Source: JACVRW01 sp963765135 (lineage in GTDB: Bacteria > Actinomycetota > Thermoleophilia > Solirubrobacterales > Thermoleophilaceae). From it: DNA of 64,000 nucleotides. Made by a program: the position numbers and the translations under genes. The stretch lies in the NCBI GenBank assembly GCA_963765135.1, contig CAVXUX010000007.1, positions 186,001 through 250,000 on the forward strand, read 5' to 3'. Below are positions 1 through 9,689 of the stretch, in pieces. Every line of letters starts with the position of its first letter. The stretch's first letter is position 1. The notes below the pieces were generated by a model, which was not told the origin of the DNA, ran no database searches, and worked only from the letters and a program-made list of their open reading frames with translations.

Positions 1-1168
1 GATCGAGCGCGGCCCCGCGTGAGCCGCGGTGGTAGCCGGAGCCGTCGAGGCGTTCGTGGTGCGAGCCGGCCAGCATCCCTATCGGCGCCAGCGCCGGCGA
101 CTGCGCGAACGCGCGCTCGGTGAAGTGCGGGTGCAGACGTACGCGCTCCCACTCGCCGAAACCGAGCGGCCCCGGCTTCTCCCAGATCGCATTCGACACG
201 CCGACCCGGCCGAGGTCGTGCGCGAGCGCGGCGCGGCGCACCATCGTGACGGACTCGGCCGGGAGGTTCATGCGCCACGCGGCCGCCTCGGCGAGGTCGG
301 CCACACCCGTCGAGTGCTCGCGCAGCCACGGGGACTTGAGGCCCGTGATCGCGGCGAAGGCGCCAAAGGCGGCGTCGACCTGCTCGCCCGCGACCCACCT
401 CGGTGGAGCCGGCTCGCTCTCCAGCGCCTGGTCCCACATCCGGGTGTCGTCCAGGTCGGCAAGCAGTTCGTCGAAGTTTCGCGTGGCCAGGTCGGCGAGC
501 CGAGGCTCGTATGCAGCGCCGGCTCGGCGCTCGATGACGCCGCGCGCCTCGTCCGCGCCGGCGGCGGAGAGGAACAGGGACAGGTCTCTCGCCACGTGCA
601 GGAGACGCATCGGCAGCGGGATCGCGTCGCCGGCCACGTCCGGGAACCCTCGCCCGTCCCAGCGCGCGAAGACGTACTCGAGCGCCGCCTGGATCTCCCC
701 GCCGAGGCCGAGCCACCCGGCGAACCGCTGCGCGACTTCGCACATCATCGCGAACGAGTCCCGGGCCCTCGGGCCCGCGTTGGCGATCGCGTCCTCGACT
801 AGCTTGGCGCGCACCTCGGGGCTGCGGCCGACGCCGACGTAGGCCCTGTAGAACGCGAGCACCTCCGCGGGGTTGACGGGGTCGACCAGGTAGAAGGCGG
901 CCCTGTGGTCGATGTCGTCGCCGAACAGCTGCGTCGCCTCGTGCCCGTTCGACGTGCACCCGGAGGCGTGCAGGAGCGCGACGTAGTACGTGTCCGCGAG
1001 CTCCTGGGGGGTTGCCCCGGCCAGCTCGCCCAGGCGGACCGCGAGGACGGCGCAGCGCATCGCGTGCTCGAGCGGCTGGCCGGTGCCGAGGTCCGTCGCG
1101 AGCGAGAGCGCCCCGACCACCTCGGCCGTACGGATCGGCCGCTCAGCTACGGAATCCCCCGCCGCCAC
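1..1168 (-). CDS. HD-GYP domain protein (partial, C-terminus outside window)
   Basis: Reading leftward from a GTG at 1168 (an in-frame TAG lies just upstream) the product starts MAAGDSV and has about 390 residues before the window edge. The last third is an HD-GYP domain: HDLGRVGV (HD pair), then GSHHERLDGSGYHRG, which holds the HH and GYP-type motifs. This family usually hydrolyses cyclic di-GMP or related nucleotides; in actinobacteria this layout often ends with a LuxR-type helix-turn-helix, which would lie outside the window. The frame changes once near 1012, at a run of six G on the + strand, and the protein reads well on both sides (GELAGATP, then QELADTYY), so an indel error is likely. 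It lies 21 bp downstream of the glutamine synthetase gene on the same strand. Family assignment is firm; substrate is not known. Confidence 0.8.
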   Translation of the reverse strand, partial: MAAGDSVAERPIRTAEVVGALSLATDLGTGQPLEHAMRCAVLAVRLGELAGATPQELADTYYVALLHASGCTSNGHEATQLFGDDIDHRAAFYLVDPVNPAEVLAFYRAYVGVGRSPEVRAKLVEDAIANAGPRARDSFAMMCEVAQRFAGWLGLGGEIQAALEYVFARWDGRGFPDVAGDAIPLPMRLLHVARDLSLFLSAAGADEARGVIERRAGAAYEPRLADLATRNFDELLADLDDTRMWDQALESEPAPPRWVAGEQVDAAFGAFAAITGLKSPWLREHSTGVADLAEAAAWRMNLPAESVTMVRRAALAHDLGRVGVSNAIWEKPGPLGFGEWERVRLHPHFTERAFAQSPALAPIGMLAGSHHERLDGSGYHRGSRGAALD

Positions 1169-1189
1169 GGCGAGACACTAACCGCAGGT

Positions 1190-3338
1190 CTATTTGATGA
1201 ACAGGATCTCCGAGTACTTCGGCAGCGGCCAGAGGTCGTCCGCGACGATCTTCTCCAGCGCGTCGCCGACCTCGCGCACTCGTGCCAGCGCGGCGAGCTG
1301 GCTGTCGCGGGCGTACTCCGCCAGCTCCAGCCCCTCGACCCCATCCGGGTACGAGTTCGCCTCCTCCAGCTCGCCGATCGCCTCGACGAAGGACGCCGCC
1401 AGCGAGCGCGCCTCGGCGGCCAGCTCGTCCATCCCGGCCGCCTCGACCAGCGCCACGTGGCGCAGCGCCGCCGGCAGCAGCATCGTCTTCGCGATGTTCG
1501 CCGCGGTCTCGGCCTCGATGTTCGCCGTGATGATGTACTGCTCGAGCCAGACCTCGTAGCGCGACTCGAGCTCGCGGTGCGACAGCACCTCGTACTTCTC
1601 GAACGCCGCCACGGTGGGCTCGCTCAGCACCTCCGGCAGCGCGTCGGGCGTGGTGCGCAGGTTCTTGAGCCCGCGCGACTCCGCCTCGGCGTGCCACTCG
1701 TCGGTGTAGTTGTCGCCGGCGAAGATCACCCGCTGGTGGTCGCCGTACGCCTCCTTGACGACCGCGGTGAGCGCCTCGTCGAGGTCGGTGCCTCCCTTGA
1801 CCTGGGCCTCGAGCTTGTCGGCCAGGTCGTCGATCGCCTCGGCCACGATCGTGTTCAGCACGGTGTTCGGGAACGCGAGCGACATGCTCGACCCGAGCGC
1901 GCGGAACTCGAACTTGTTGCCCGTGAACGCGAACGGCGACGTGCGGTTGCGGTCGCCCCCGTGCATCGGCAGCGGCGGCAGCACCGGCGTGCCCAGCCCG
2001 AGCACCGCGGCCGGCGTGTGCGGGTCGCCCTCCCCCGACACGATCGCCCCGAACACCTTCTCCAGCTCGGCGCCGAGGAAGATCGAGATGATCGCCGGGG
2101 GCGCCTCGTTGGCGCCGAGGCGGTGGTCCTGGCCGATGTTCGCCACCGACGCCCTGCAGTAGGCCCTGGTGCTTGTCGACGGCCTGGATCACCGCGGCGC
2201 AGAAGAACAGGAAGTTGAGGTTGTCGGCGGGGGTGTCGCCCGGCTCGAGCAGGTTGTGGCCGGTGTCGGTCCCCATCGACCAGTTGTTGTGCTTGCCCGA
2301 GCCGTTCACGCCCGCGAACGGCTTCTCGTGCAGCAGGCAGACGAGGCCGTACTTGCGGGCCACGCGCTGCATCACCTGCATCGTCAGCTGCTGGTGATCG
2401 GAGCCGACGTTCGAGTTCTCGAAGATCGGCGCGATCTCGTACTGGGCCGGCGCCACCTCGTTGTGACGCGTCTTGACCGGCACGCCCAGCTTGGCCAGCT
2501 CGAGCTCGGAGTCCATCATGAACGCGAGCACGCGCTCGGGGATCGACCCGAAGTAGTGGTCGTCCAGCTCGTGGCCCTTGGCCGGCTTGGCGCCGAACAG
2601 CGTGCGCCCGGTGCTGATCAGATCGGGGCGCTCGAAGTAGTACTGCTCGTCGATCAGGAAGTACTCCTGCTCCGGCCCGACCGTGGTGAACACGCGCGAG
2701 GACTGCTCGTCGCCGAGCAGGTGCAGGGCGCGGATCGCGGAGCGCGAGAGCGCGTCCATCGAGCGCAGCAGCGGGATCTTGGCGTCGAGCGCCTCGCCCG
2801 TCCACGACGCGAACGCGGTCGGGATGCAGAGCAGCGCGCCGTTCGGGTTCTCGAGGATGAACGCCGGGCTGGTGGGATCCCAGGCGGTGTAGCCGCGCGC
2901 CTCGAACGTGGCGCGCACGCCGCCCGTCGGGAACGACGAGGCGTCCGGCTCGCCCTGGATCAGCTCCTTGCCCGAGAAGTCGGCGAGCGCGACGCCGTCA
3001 CCGGCGGGGCCGAAGAACGAGTCGTGCTTCTCGGCGGTCAGGCCGGTCAGCGGCTGGAAGACGTGCGTGTAGTGGGTGGCGCCCTTCTCGAGCGCCCACT
3101 CCTTCATGCCGAGGGCGACCGCGTCGGCGAGCGACGGGTCGAGCGCCGCGCCCTGCTCCAGCACGAGCTGGAGCCGCTTGAAGGTCTCCTTGGGCAGGCG
3201 ATGCCGCTGAACGGCCACGGAGAAGACGTTCTCCCCGTGCGGATAGCTGGACGGAACGGTCAGGTCGACGGCTCCGAGCGCCCCTCCGTTGGGGCTCCAG
3301 CGCGCGGCGGTTACGTTGGTCTGACGGACTCTGGGCAT
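1190..3338 (-). CDS. glnN: Type III glutamine synthetase
   Basis: ATP-dependent synthesis of glutamine from glutamate and ammonia in the cytoplasm. About 716 residues, the usual size of the type III (GlnN) class and much longer than type I. The class signature LGANEAPPAIISIFLG is present, as are VGPEQEYFLID and GVNGSGKHNNWS. The ATG at 3338 is preceded by GGAGAG at a good distance. The frame changes once near 2150: upstream sequence ends at DKHQGLLQ and downstream resumes SVANIGQDHRLG in another frame, while the two parts together make one normal protein. Loss of one GC dinucleotide (expected LLRxASVAN) would explain it, so I treat it as an assembly error rather than a pseudogene. Divergent from the ABC exporter operon, with a 139-bp gap. 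Confidence 0.9.
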
Positions 3339-3477
3339 AGGTAGTTCTCTCTCCGGAAGGTGGGCCACCCTGAAGCTATCGGGATCGGGGGTGTAAACGC
3401 CTTGTACGCGTGGATAAAGATCGCAACGTGCAGTTCGCCCAGAGGTCGAGGATCGGCTGCTCTAGGGTCGAGGACCG

Positions 3478-4368
3478 ATGCCGGCGATCGAGCTCAAGGG
3501 TGTGGTCAAGCGCTTCGGCAAGATCACCGCGGTCGACGGGCTCGACCTCGATGTCCCGCGCGGGATCTGCCTCGGCCTGCTGGGCCCCAACGGGGCCGGC
3601 AAGTCGACGACCATGCGCCTGCTCACGGGCCAGGCGATCGCCGACGAGGGCTCCCTGCGTGTGCTCGGCCACGAGCTACCCGGCGAGGCCAAGGAGGCGC
3701 GCGCCGAGATGGGCGTGGTGCCGCAGCTGGACAACCTGGACGTGGACGTGTCGGTCCAGGACAACCTGGCCGTGTTCGCCCGGCTCTACCGGGTCAAGGA
3801 CGTGCGCGCGGCCGTGGACAAGGGGCTGGAGCTGGCGCGCCTCACCGATCGGCGCACCGACTCCGTGGAGCAGCTGTCGGGCGGGATGAGGCGCCGGCTG
3901 CTGCTCGCGCGTGGCCTCATGCACGAGCCCGATCTGATGCTGCTGGACGAGCCCACCGTCGGGCTCGACCCTCAGATCCGCACCCAGCTCTGGTCGCTGG
4001 TCGACCTGCTGCGCTCCCAGGGGGTCACGATCCTGATGTCGACCCACTACATCGAGGAGGCCCAGCGGCTTGCCGACGAGGTGGCCGTGATGACGCACGG
4101 CAAGATCATCGCCCGCGGGAAGCCCGGCGAGCTGATCGCCAAGCACGCCGGCCGCGAGACCGCCGAGGTCTACGCGCCGCCTGAGCGTCTGGCCGAGGTG
4201 CGCGCGACGGCCGAGGCGCACGGCCTGACCGTGCGTCCGGCGGGCCCGGCGATCGCGATCGTCGGGTCGGAGCGTGCCACCGACGGCGCGATCCCGCCCG
4301 AGGCCATCGTCCGCGCCGCCTCGCTCGAGGACGTGTTCGTGCTGCTGACCGGCGAGGAGGCCGAATGA
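3478..4368 (+). CDS. ABC exporter ATP-binding protein (DrrA type)
   Basis: Cytoplasmic ATPase of a two-gene ABC-2 exporter, 296 residues. Walker A GPNGAGKST near residue 40, signature LSGGMRRRL, Walker B LMLLDEPT and switch region STHY are all intact. The C-terminal 70 residues form the extension typical of the daunorubicin-resistance (DrrA/CcmA) class. The stop overlaps the start of the permease gene (ATGA at 4365), so the two are translationally coupled. Substrate cannot be read from sequence; lipids, antibiotics or polysaccharide are all possible for this class. Confidence 0.93.
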   Translation: MPAIELKGVVKRFGKITAVDGLDLDVPRGICLGLLGPNGAGKSTTMRLLTGQAIADEGSLRVLGHELPGEAKEARAEMGVVPQLDNLDVDVSVQDNLAVFARLYRVKDVRAAVDKGLELARLTDRRTDSVEQLSGGMRRRLLLARGLMHEPDLMLLDEPTVGLDPQIRTQLWSLVDLLRSQGVTILMSTHYIEEAQRLADEVAVMTHGKIIARGKPGELIAKHAGRETAEVYAPPERLAEVRATAEAHGLTVRPAGPAIAIVGSERATDGAIPPEAIVRAASLEDVFVLLTGEEAE

Positions 4369-5132
4369 GACGCCTGGAGCCGGCCGCCATCACCGGCGTG
4401 ATGAGCCGCGAGGTGGCGAACTTCCGCAGCTACTGGAAGTCCACGACGTTCTCCAGCGTGCTCGAGCCGGTCATCTACCTGCTCGCGTTCGGGCTCGGCC
4501 TCGGCTCGACCATCGTCGACAAGGTCGATGGGCTCGACTACGTGGAGTTCGTCGGCACCGGCATGGTGGCCACGGCGGTGATCTTCTCGAGCGCCCTGCC
4601 GGCCATGTTCGGAGCGTTCGTGAAGGAGCGCTTCCAGCGCACCTACGACGCGATCCTGGCCGCGCCGGTCGACGTGGAGGAGCTGGTGACGGCAGAGATG
4701 CTCTGGATCGGCATCCGCTCCGGGTTCTACGGCTGCTTCCCGCTGATCGTGTCGATGCTGTTCGGGCTCGACCCCGCGCCGGGAATGCTGCTGGTGCCGC
4801 TGTTCGCGTTCATCACTGCGCTGGGGTTCGCGGCGTTTGGGATCGCGACCGCGGCCAGCGTGGCCAAGATCGACCAGTTCAGCTACGTGACCACGCTGGT
4901 GATCACGCCGCTGTTCCTGGTGGCGGGCACGTTCTTCCCGATCGACCAGCTGCCCGAGGGATTGCAGGTGCTGGCCCAGCTCAACCCGCTGCACCAGCTG
5001 GTCGTGCTGGTGCGCCACGCGTGCTTCGGATTCGAGGCGACCGACCTGCTGCGCCTGGCCGGACTGATGGTGTTCGCGGTGGTGCTGTGGCGGGAGGCCG
5101 TGCGGCGGATGTCGAAGCGGCTGATCGACTAG
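4365..5132 (+). CDS. ABC-2 type exporter permease
   Basis: Integral membrane partner of the preceding ATPase, 255 residues with about six hydrophobic segments. The pattern is that of ABC2_membrane permeases: an N-terminal cytoplasmic stretch, the membrane segment with VIYLLAFGLGLGS, a conserved internal patch (FQRTYDAILAAPV) and a late motif FFPIDQLPEGLQ followed by LNPLHQLV. It starts inside the stop of the ATPase gene. A GC-rich hairpin follows the stop codon directly. Confidence 0.92.
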   Translation: MRRLEPAAITGVMSREVANFRSYWKSTTFSSVLEPVIYLLAFGLGLGSTIVDKVDGLDYVEFVGTGMVATAVIFSSALPAMFGAFVKERFQRTYDAILAAPVDVEELVTAEMLWIGIRSGFYGCFPLIVSMLFGLDPAPGMLLVPLFAFITALGFAAFGIATAASVAKIDQFSYVTTLVITPLFLVAGTFFPIDQLPEGLQVLAQLNPLHQLVVLVRHACFGFEATDLLRLAGLMVFAVVLWREAVRRMSKRLID

Positions 5133-5149
5133 CGCGGCTTTCTCCGCGC
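5132..5149 (+). terminator. Hairpin after ABC exporter operon
   Basis: A perfect 6-bp stem, GCGCGG then CCGCGC, with loop CTTTCT, starts at the last base of the permease stop codon. There is no clear T tract, so it may act as an inefficient intrinsic terminator or only as an mRNA 3-prime stabiliser. Confidence 0.4.
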
Positions 5150-5476
5150 GCCGCGCGGCGCCACCGGCGTGAACACCGGCAATAAGGGCAGCACAATCCG
5201 CCACGCCTCTCGGTCGGCACGGGGTGGGGCCGGTTGCGCAGCCATGTCTCCGGCAAGCCGCCACACACCGCGTGCCGCCTGGCGGGTGGGACGGCTTTGC
5301 GCCGTCATGCGTGGCGGGTTGTCCAGGCGATGCTGCCTTGGTTGCTGTTGTCTAGTGCGCGCTGTCCTCGGCGCCTGGACGCCCGGCCGATGGACGACCG
5401 GTCGAGCCGGCGGCAGCGAATTTCCGACCGCCGGTCGGATGACTTGGCCCTCCCGCTGCGCCAACCTGCGTGGCGG
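5150..5476. other. Intergenic region with no convincing gene
   Basis: About 330 bp between the ABC operon and the reductase gene. Open frames here run without stops mainly because of high GC; their translations are rich in Arg, Ser and Pro and show no family. The upstream part of the reductase frame stays open back to 5234, so a longer N-terminus is possible but looks like low-complexity read-through. A promoter for the reductase operon probably lies here; I could not pick one. Confidence 0.5.
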
Positions 5477-6664
5477 ATGTTCCTCTCTCCTGACACCGGC
5501 GCCCGCACCCGCGGCGACGTCCTGATCACCGGCGCAACCGGCTTCCTGGGAATGGAGCTGATGGCTCGGCTGCTCGAGGGCGGCGACCGTCGGGTGTGGG
5601 CGCTGGTGCGTGCTCCGAGTCAGAAGGCCGCGACCGAGCGGCTGCGCGCCACGCTGACCTCGCTGATGGGGGACGCCGAGCCGTACGCCGATCGCGTCGA
5701 GGCCGTCGCCGGCGATCTGCTGTCGCCCGGGCTCGGCGTGAGCCCGAGGCGCCGCGACGAGCTCGCCGAGCAGGTGGATGAGGTCATCCACGCCGCCGCG
5801 TCCGTTTCGTTCTCGCTTCCGCTCGCGGAGGCGCGCGAGATCAACGTGGCGGGCACGCAGCGGGTGCTCGAGCTGGCCAGCTGGATCCAGCGCCGGGGCG
5901 GCCTGCACCGCTTCGCTCACGTGTCGACCGCCTACGTGGCCGGCACCCACCACGGGCTGTTCGGCGAGGACGACCTCGAGCGCGGCCAGGGCTTCAACAA
6001 CACCTACGAGCGCTCCAAGTGGGAGGCGGAGGTGGTCGTCCGGGCGCACCGCTCGCGCCTGCCCGTCCAGGTGTTCCGGCCGAGCATCGTGGTCGGCGAC
6101 GAGCGCAGCGGGTGGACGCCCTCGTTCAACGTGATCTACACACCGCTGCGCGCCTACGCCAGCGGGACGCTGCCCGTGGTGCCAGCGCGCCGCTCGGCCC
6201 CCGTCGACGTCGTTCCGGTCAGCTACGTCGCCCGCGCCATCCTCGCGCTCGCGGACGCGGGCGCCGGCAAGACCTTCAACCTCGCCGCGGGACCCGCCGC
6301 CGGCACGGTCGGCGAGCTGATCGACCGGGCCGCCGCTCATCTGGAGCAACCGCCCGCACGGGTGCTTCCCCCGCCGCTCTACAAGAGCGTCGTGCACCCG
6401 CTGCTGCTGCGCCGTGCGAACCCGGCGCAGCGCCGCTGGCTTGAGCGGGGCGAGGTTTTCTTCCCCTACTTCGCGTCGAGGCTGCGCTTTGACGTGAGCG
6501 CCGCTCGCGCCGGCCTGGAGCCGATCGACATCCGCGTCCCGCGCGTCGACGCCTACCTCGATCGGTTGCTCGAGTTCGCCGTTCGTGCGAACTGGGGCCG
6601 TCGCCCGGTTGGGCGCGCCGAGGCCGGTGCGGGCGTGCGGGCCGTAGTAGCTTCCGCGGCCTGA
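5477..6664 (+). CDS. Thioester-reductase-like NAD-dependent epimerase/dehydratase
   Basis: About 395 residues from the ATG at 5477 (MFLSPDTGARTRGDV). Rossmann fold with TGATGFLG close to the N-terminus, a downstream HVSTAYVAG, and the catalytic pair Tyr-x3-Lys in YERSKWEAE. This is the NAD_binding_4 / male-sterility group, relatives of the reductase domains that reduce acyl or peptidyl thioesters to aldehydes or alcohols; free-standing copies may act on fatty acyl-CoA. An earlier in-frame start at 5234 would add 81 residues with no recognisable content, so the later start is preferred. The stop overlaps the likely start of the following SDR gene. Confidence 0.8.
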   Translation: MFLSPDTGARTRGDVLITGATGFLGMELMARLLEGGDRRVWALVRAPSQKAATERLRATLTSLMGDAEPYADRVEAVAGDLLSPGLGVSPRRRDELAEQVDEVIHAAASVSFSLPLAEAREINVAGTQRVLELASWIQRRGGLHRFAHVSTAYVAGTHHGLFGEDDLERGQGFNNTYERSKWEAEVVVRAHRSRLPVQVFRPSIVVGDERSGWTPSFNVIYTPLRAYASGTLPVVPARRSAPVDVVPVSYVARAILALADAGAGKTFNLAAGPAAGTVGELIDRAAAHLEQPPARVLPPPLYKSVVHPLLLRRANPAQRRWLERGEVFFPYFASRLRFDVSAARAGLEPIDIRVPRVDAYLDRLLEFAVRANWGRRPVGRAEAGAGVRAVVASAA

Positions 6665-7587
6665 GCGCCAAGTGGACCGCCGAGCAGATCCCCGACCAAG
6701 GCGGGCGCACCGCCGTGGTCACGGGGGCGAACAGCGGGCTCGGCTTGGCCACGGCCCGCGAGCTCGCGGGCGCGGGCGCCCGCGTGGTGATGGCGTGCCG
6801 CAACCTCGAGAAGGGCGAGGCCGCCAAGCGTGACATCGAGGCTGCCACGCCCGGCGCGGCCTTGGAGCTCGAGCAGCTCGACCTGTCCAGCCTCGACTCC
6901 GTGCGCGCGTTCGCGGAGCGCTTCAGCGGCGGCCTCGACCTGCTGATCAACAACGCGGGCGTGATGGCGCCGCCGCGCGGCCGGACCGCCGACGGCTTCG
7001 AGCTGCAGTTCGGCACGAACCATCTCGGCCATTTCGCGCTCACCGGCCTGCTGATCGGGGCGATGGAGGGGAGGGAGGACGCGCGCGTGGTGACTCTGTC
7101 GAGCACCGCGCACAAGACCGGGCGGATCGCGTTCGACAACCTCGGCGGCGAGCGCCACTACTTCCGCTGGCGCGCCTACGGCCAGTCCAAGCTCGCCAAC
7201 CTGCTGTTCGCGCTGGAGCTCGAGCGCCGGCTGCGGGCGGCGGGATCGAACGTCAAGAGCATGGCCGCCCACCCCGGCTACGCCGCCACGAACCTGCAGT
7301 TCGCCGCGCCGCCGCTGGTGGACCAACTCGTGATGAGGGTGGGCAACGCCGTGATCGCGCAGAGCGAGGAGATGGGCGCTCTGCCGACCCTGTACGCCGC
7401 GACCGCGCCCGGCGTGGCCGGCGGGACCTACGTCGGGCCCGACGGGCTGCTCGAGCAGCGCGGCCACCCCAAGCCGGTGTCGCCGAACCGGGCGGCGCGC
7501 GACGAGGACGTGGCGCGGCGCCTGTGGGAGGTGTCCGAGGAGATGACCGGCGTGCGCTTCGAGCTGGGCGCGGGCGCGAAGCGTTAG
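6661..7587 (+). CDS. Short-chain dehydrogenase/reductase (retinol-dehydrogenase-like)
   Basis: NAD(P)-dependent oxidoreductase of about 308 residues. TGANSGLG (cofactor loop), NNAGVMAPP, and the catalytic Ser (LSSTAHKT) with Tyr-x3-Lys in YGQSKLAN are present. Relatives begin with a short MSxKWTxxxIPD leader; here the matching residues SAKWTAEQIPDQGG follow a CTG at 6661 that overlaps the TGA of the previous gene, and there is no ATG, GTG or TTG in frame upstream. A GTG at 6715 exists but would cut off the first strand of the Rossmann fold. A CTG start is therefore the best reading, or a base error hides the true start. Likely co-transcribed with the reductase. Confidence 0.8.
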   Translation: MSAKWTAEQIPDQGGRTAVVTGANSGLGLATARELAGAGARVVMACRNLEKGEAAKRDIEAATPGAALELEQLDLSSLDSVRAFAERFSGGLDLLINNAGVMAPPRGRTADGFELQFGTNHLGHFALTGLLIGAMEGREDARVVTLSSTAHKTGRIAFDNLGGERHYFRWRAYGQSKLANLLFALELERRLRAAGSNVKSMAAHPGYAATNLQFAAPPLVDQLVMRVGNAVIAQSEEMGALPTLYAATAPGVAGGTYVGPDGLLEQRGHPKPVSPNRAARDEDVARRLWEVSEEMTGVRFELGAGAKR

Positions 7588-7596
7588 CGTCCGCGC

Positions 7597-9075
7597 ATGC
7601 TCAAGCTCCTCGTCGCCCTGCTCGTCGCCCTCGTCCTGCCCTCGGCAGCCACCGCCGCCACGCCCATCCCCCAGAACCAGGCCGACCTGAGCGGGCTGAC
7701 CCTCTTCAGCGGCAAGCAGGCCAAGCCGCACCCCGTCACAGCGCCGCGCGTGCCCCGCCATCCGTTCATGGCCGCCAACGGCCGCAACGCGGTTCACAAC
7801 GACGCCTACCAGACGGACACCTACCGCAACCTGGGGCCGCTCGGCGGCGCCGGCCTGCGCCTCTTCTCGCAGTCGATCGACGGCGCCGGTGGGCTCGGCT
7901 CCTGCGGCATCACGATCGCCTACGACAAGCGCGGCCGGCTGATCACCACCTGCATCTCGGCCACCACGGTCGAGCTGCGACTGATGGATCCCGAGCTGAA
8001 CACGGTTGCCAGCCACCTGCTCCCGCCGCGGATCATCCCGCCGGGCGTGAACCCGCTCCAGAGCCCCGGCGGCGCCTACTTCTACGTCGACAACAAGGAC
8101 CGCGCCGTGGTCTCGATCGGTCGCCAGATCTTCGTGGTCGCGATCGAGGGCGACAGCCTGCGCCGCGTCAGGACCTACGACCTCAGCGCGGTGATCCCGA
8201 GCGACGACCAGCTCAACTCGGCGCTGCCCGACTGGAGCGGCCGGCTCTGGTTCGTCAGCCGCCGGCACGGCATCGTCGGCGCGCTCGACCCGGCCAGCGG
8301 CAAGGTGCTCGGCACCAAGCGCACGAACGAGGCGATCGGCAACTCGTTCGCGATGGACGAGACGGGCGGGGTGTTCATCGTCACCGACGCCGCCCAGTAC
8401 CGCTTCGACGCCGGCCGCGGCGGCAAGCCCAAGGTCAGCTGGCGCGTGCGCTACGACAACGTCCACAAGCTCAAGCCGGGGCAGTTCGACGCCGGCTCGG
8501 GCACCACGCCGACGCTGATGGGCAAGCGGTACCTGTCGATCGCCGACAACGCCGCTCGCATGCAGGTCGTGGTGCTGCGGCGCGCGAAGCGCCTGAAGCC
8601 CGGGCAGCGCCGGCTCGTGTGCGAGCAGCCGGTCTTCCGCAGGGGCGCCGGGGCGACCGAGAACTCGATCATCGCCACCGGCACCTCGATGATCGTCGAG
8701 AACAACTACGGCTACGCGCCGCCGCCCGACGCGACCGCGAACGGCAACACCACCGAGCCGGGCGTCGCGCGCGTGGACATCAAGCGCGGCGCCAAGGGCT
8801 GCCGCACCGTCTGGAACAGCTCTGAGATCTCGCCCAGCACGGTGCCCAAGCTCTCGCTCGCCAGCGGCCTGATCTACCTCTACACCAAGCCGAAGGGCAC
8901 ACCCGACGCCTGGTACCTGACCGCGGTCGACTTCCGCACGGGCAAGACCGTGTGGCGCCGCCTGATCGGCACCGGGCTGCTGTTCAACGTCCACTACGCC
9001 GGCCTCAGCATCAGCCCCAAGGGAGTGCTCTACTCGGGCGTGCTGGGCGGGACGATCGCGGTGACCGACGGCTGA
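7597..9075 (+). CDS. Secreted beta-propeller-like protein, function unknown
   Basis: 492 residues with a clear signal peptide (MLKLLVALLVALVLPSAATA, cleavage near residue 20). The rest is a series of strand-rich blocks such as GRLITTCISATTVELRLMD, DRAVVSIGRQIFVVAIEGD and SGRLWFVSRRHGIVGALD, which look like blades of a PQQ-type or quinoprotein-like propeller, though I see no cofactor site. It would be exported across the membrane. The stop overlaps the start of the LysE-type gene. I do not recognise a named family. Confidence 0.7.
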   Translation: MLKLLVALLVALVLPSAATAATPIPQNQADLSGLTLFSGKQAKPHPVTAPRVPRHPFMAANGRNAVHNDAYQTDTYRNLGPLGGAGLRLFSQSIDGAGGLGSCGITIAYDKRGRLITTCISATTVELRLMDPELNTVASHLLPPRIIPPGVNPLQSPGGAYFYVDNKDRAVVSIGRQIFVVAIEGDSLRRVRTYDLSAVIPSDDQLNSALPDWSGRLWFVSRRHGIVGALDPASGKVLGTKRTNEAIGNSFAMDETGGVFIVTDAAQYRFDAGRGGKPKVSWRVRYDNVHKLKPGQFDAGSGTTPTLMGKRYLSIADNAARMQVVVLRRAKRLKPGQRRLVCEQPVFRRGAGATENSIIATGTSMIVENNYGYAPPPDATANGNTTEPGVARVDIKRGAKGCRTVWNSSEISPSTVPKLSLASGLIYLYTKPKGTPDAWYLTAVDFRTGKTVWRRLIGTGLLFNVHYAGLSISPKGVLYSGVLGGTIAVTDG

Positions 9076-9689
9076 TGCCCGAGCACCCGCTCGTGTTCGT
9101 CGGGATCGTCGCGCTGCTGACGATCACGCCCGGGGCCGACATGGCGATGGTCGCGCGCAGCGTGTTCACGGGCGGGCGCCGCGACGCCTTCGCCACCACG
9201 CTCGGGATCTCGGCCGGCTGCTTTGCCTGGGCCTGCGCGTCGGCGCTCGGCGTGGCGGCGGTGCTGGCCGCCTCGCAGACCGCCTACGACGCCCTGCGTC
9301 TGGTCGGCGCCGTCTACCTGATCTGGCTGGGCGCCCAGACGCTGCTGGCCGCGCGCAGGGGAGTGCCGCCGGTGGAGGACGGTGCGCGCGCGAGGGGCAA
9401 CCCGTTCCGCCAGGGCCTGCTCACCAACCTGTTCAACCCCAAGATCGCGGTCTTCTACTCGACCTTCCTGCCCCAGTTCATCGCCCCCGGAGACTCGGCC
9501 CTGCTCGTGTCGATGGTGCTCGCCTGCGTGCACATCGCGTTCGGCATCGCCTGGCTGTCGCTCTACGCGTGGCTGCTCGCGCGCGCGGTCGAGGCGTTCA
9601 AGGGCTCGCGCCTGCGCCGCGCGCTCGACGCGCTCACCGGCACCGTCCTGGTCGCGCTCGGCCTGCGGCTCGCTGCCGAGCGCCGCTAG
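9075..9689 (+). CDS. LysE family amino-acid exporter
   Basis: 204-residue membrane protein with six predicted transmembrane segments. The N-terminal LLTITPGADMAMVARSV matches the conserved PGPD region of LysE/RhtB exporters, and NPFRQGLLTNLFNPK followed by FYSTFLPQF is the second family hallmark. It overlaps the stop of the propeller gene (TGATG), so the two are co-transcribed. The exported compound (basic or hydrophobic amino acid) cannot be told. It is convergent with the GH114 gene, whose stop overlaps its 3-prime end by four bases. Confidence 0.9.
   Translation: MPEHPLVFVGIVALLTITPGADMAMVARSVFTGGRRDAFATTLGISAGCFAWACASALGVAAVLAASQTAYDALRLVGAVYLIWLGAQTLLAARRGVPPVEDGARARGNPFRQGLLTNLFNPKIAVFYSTFLPQFIAPGDSALLVSMVLACVHIAFGIAWLSLYAWLLARAVEAFKGSRLRRALDALTGTVLVALGLRLAAERR

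Noticed and set aside
905..3344. Long open frames on the plus strand opposite the HD-GYP and glutamine synthetase genes
   Set aside because: They are Arg/Val/Gly-rich antisense translations caused by high GC; the minus strand carries clear conserved families.
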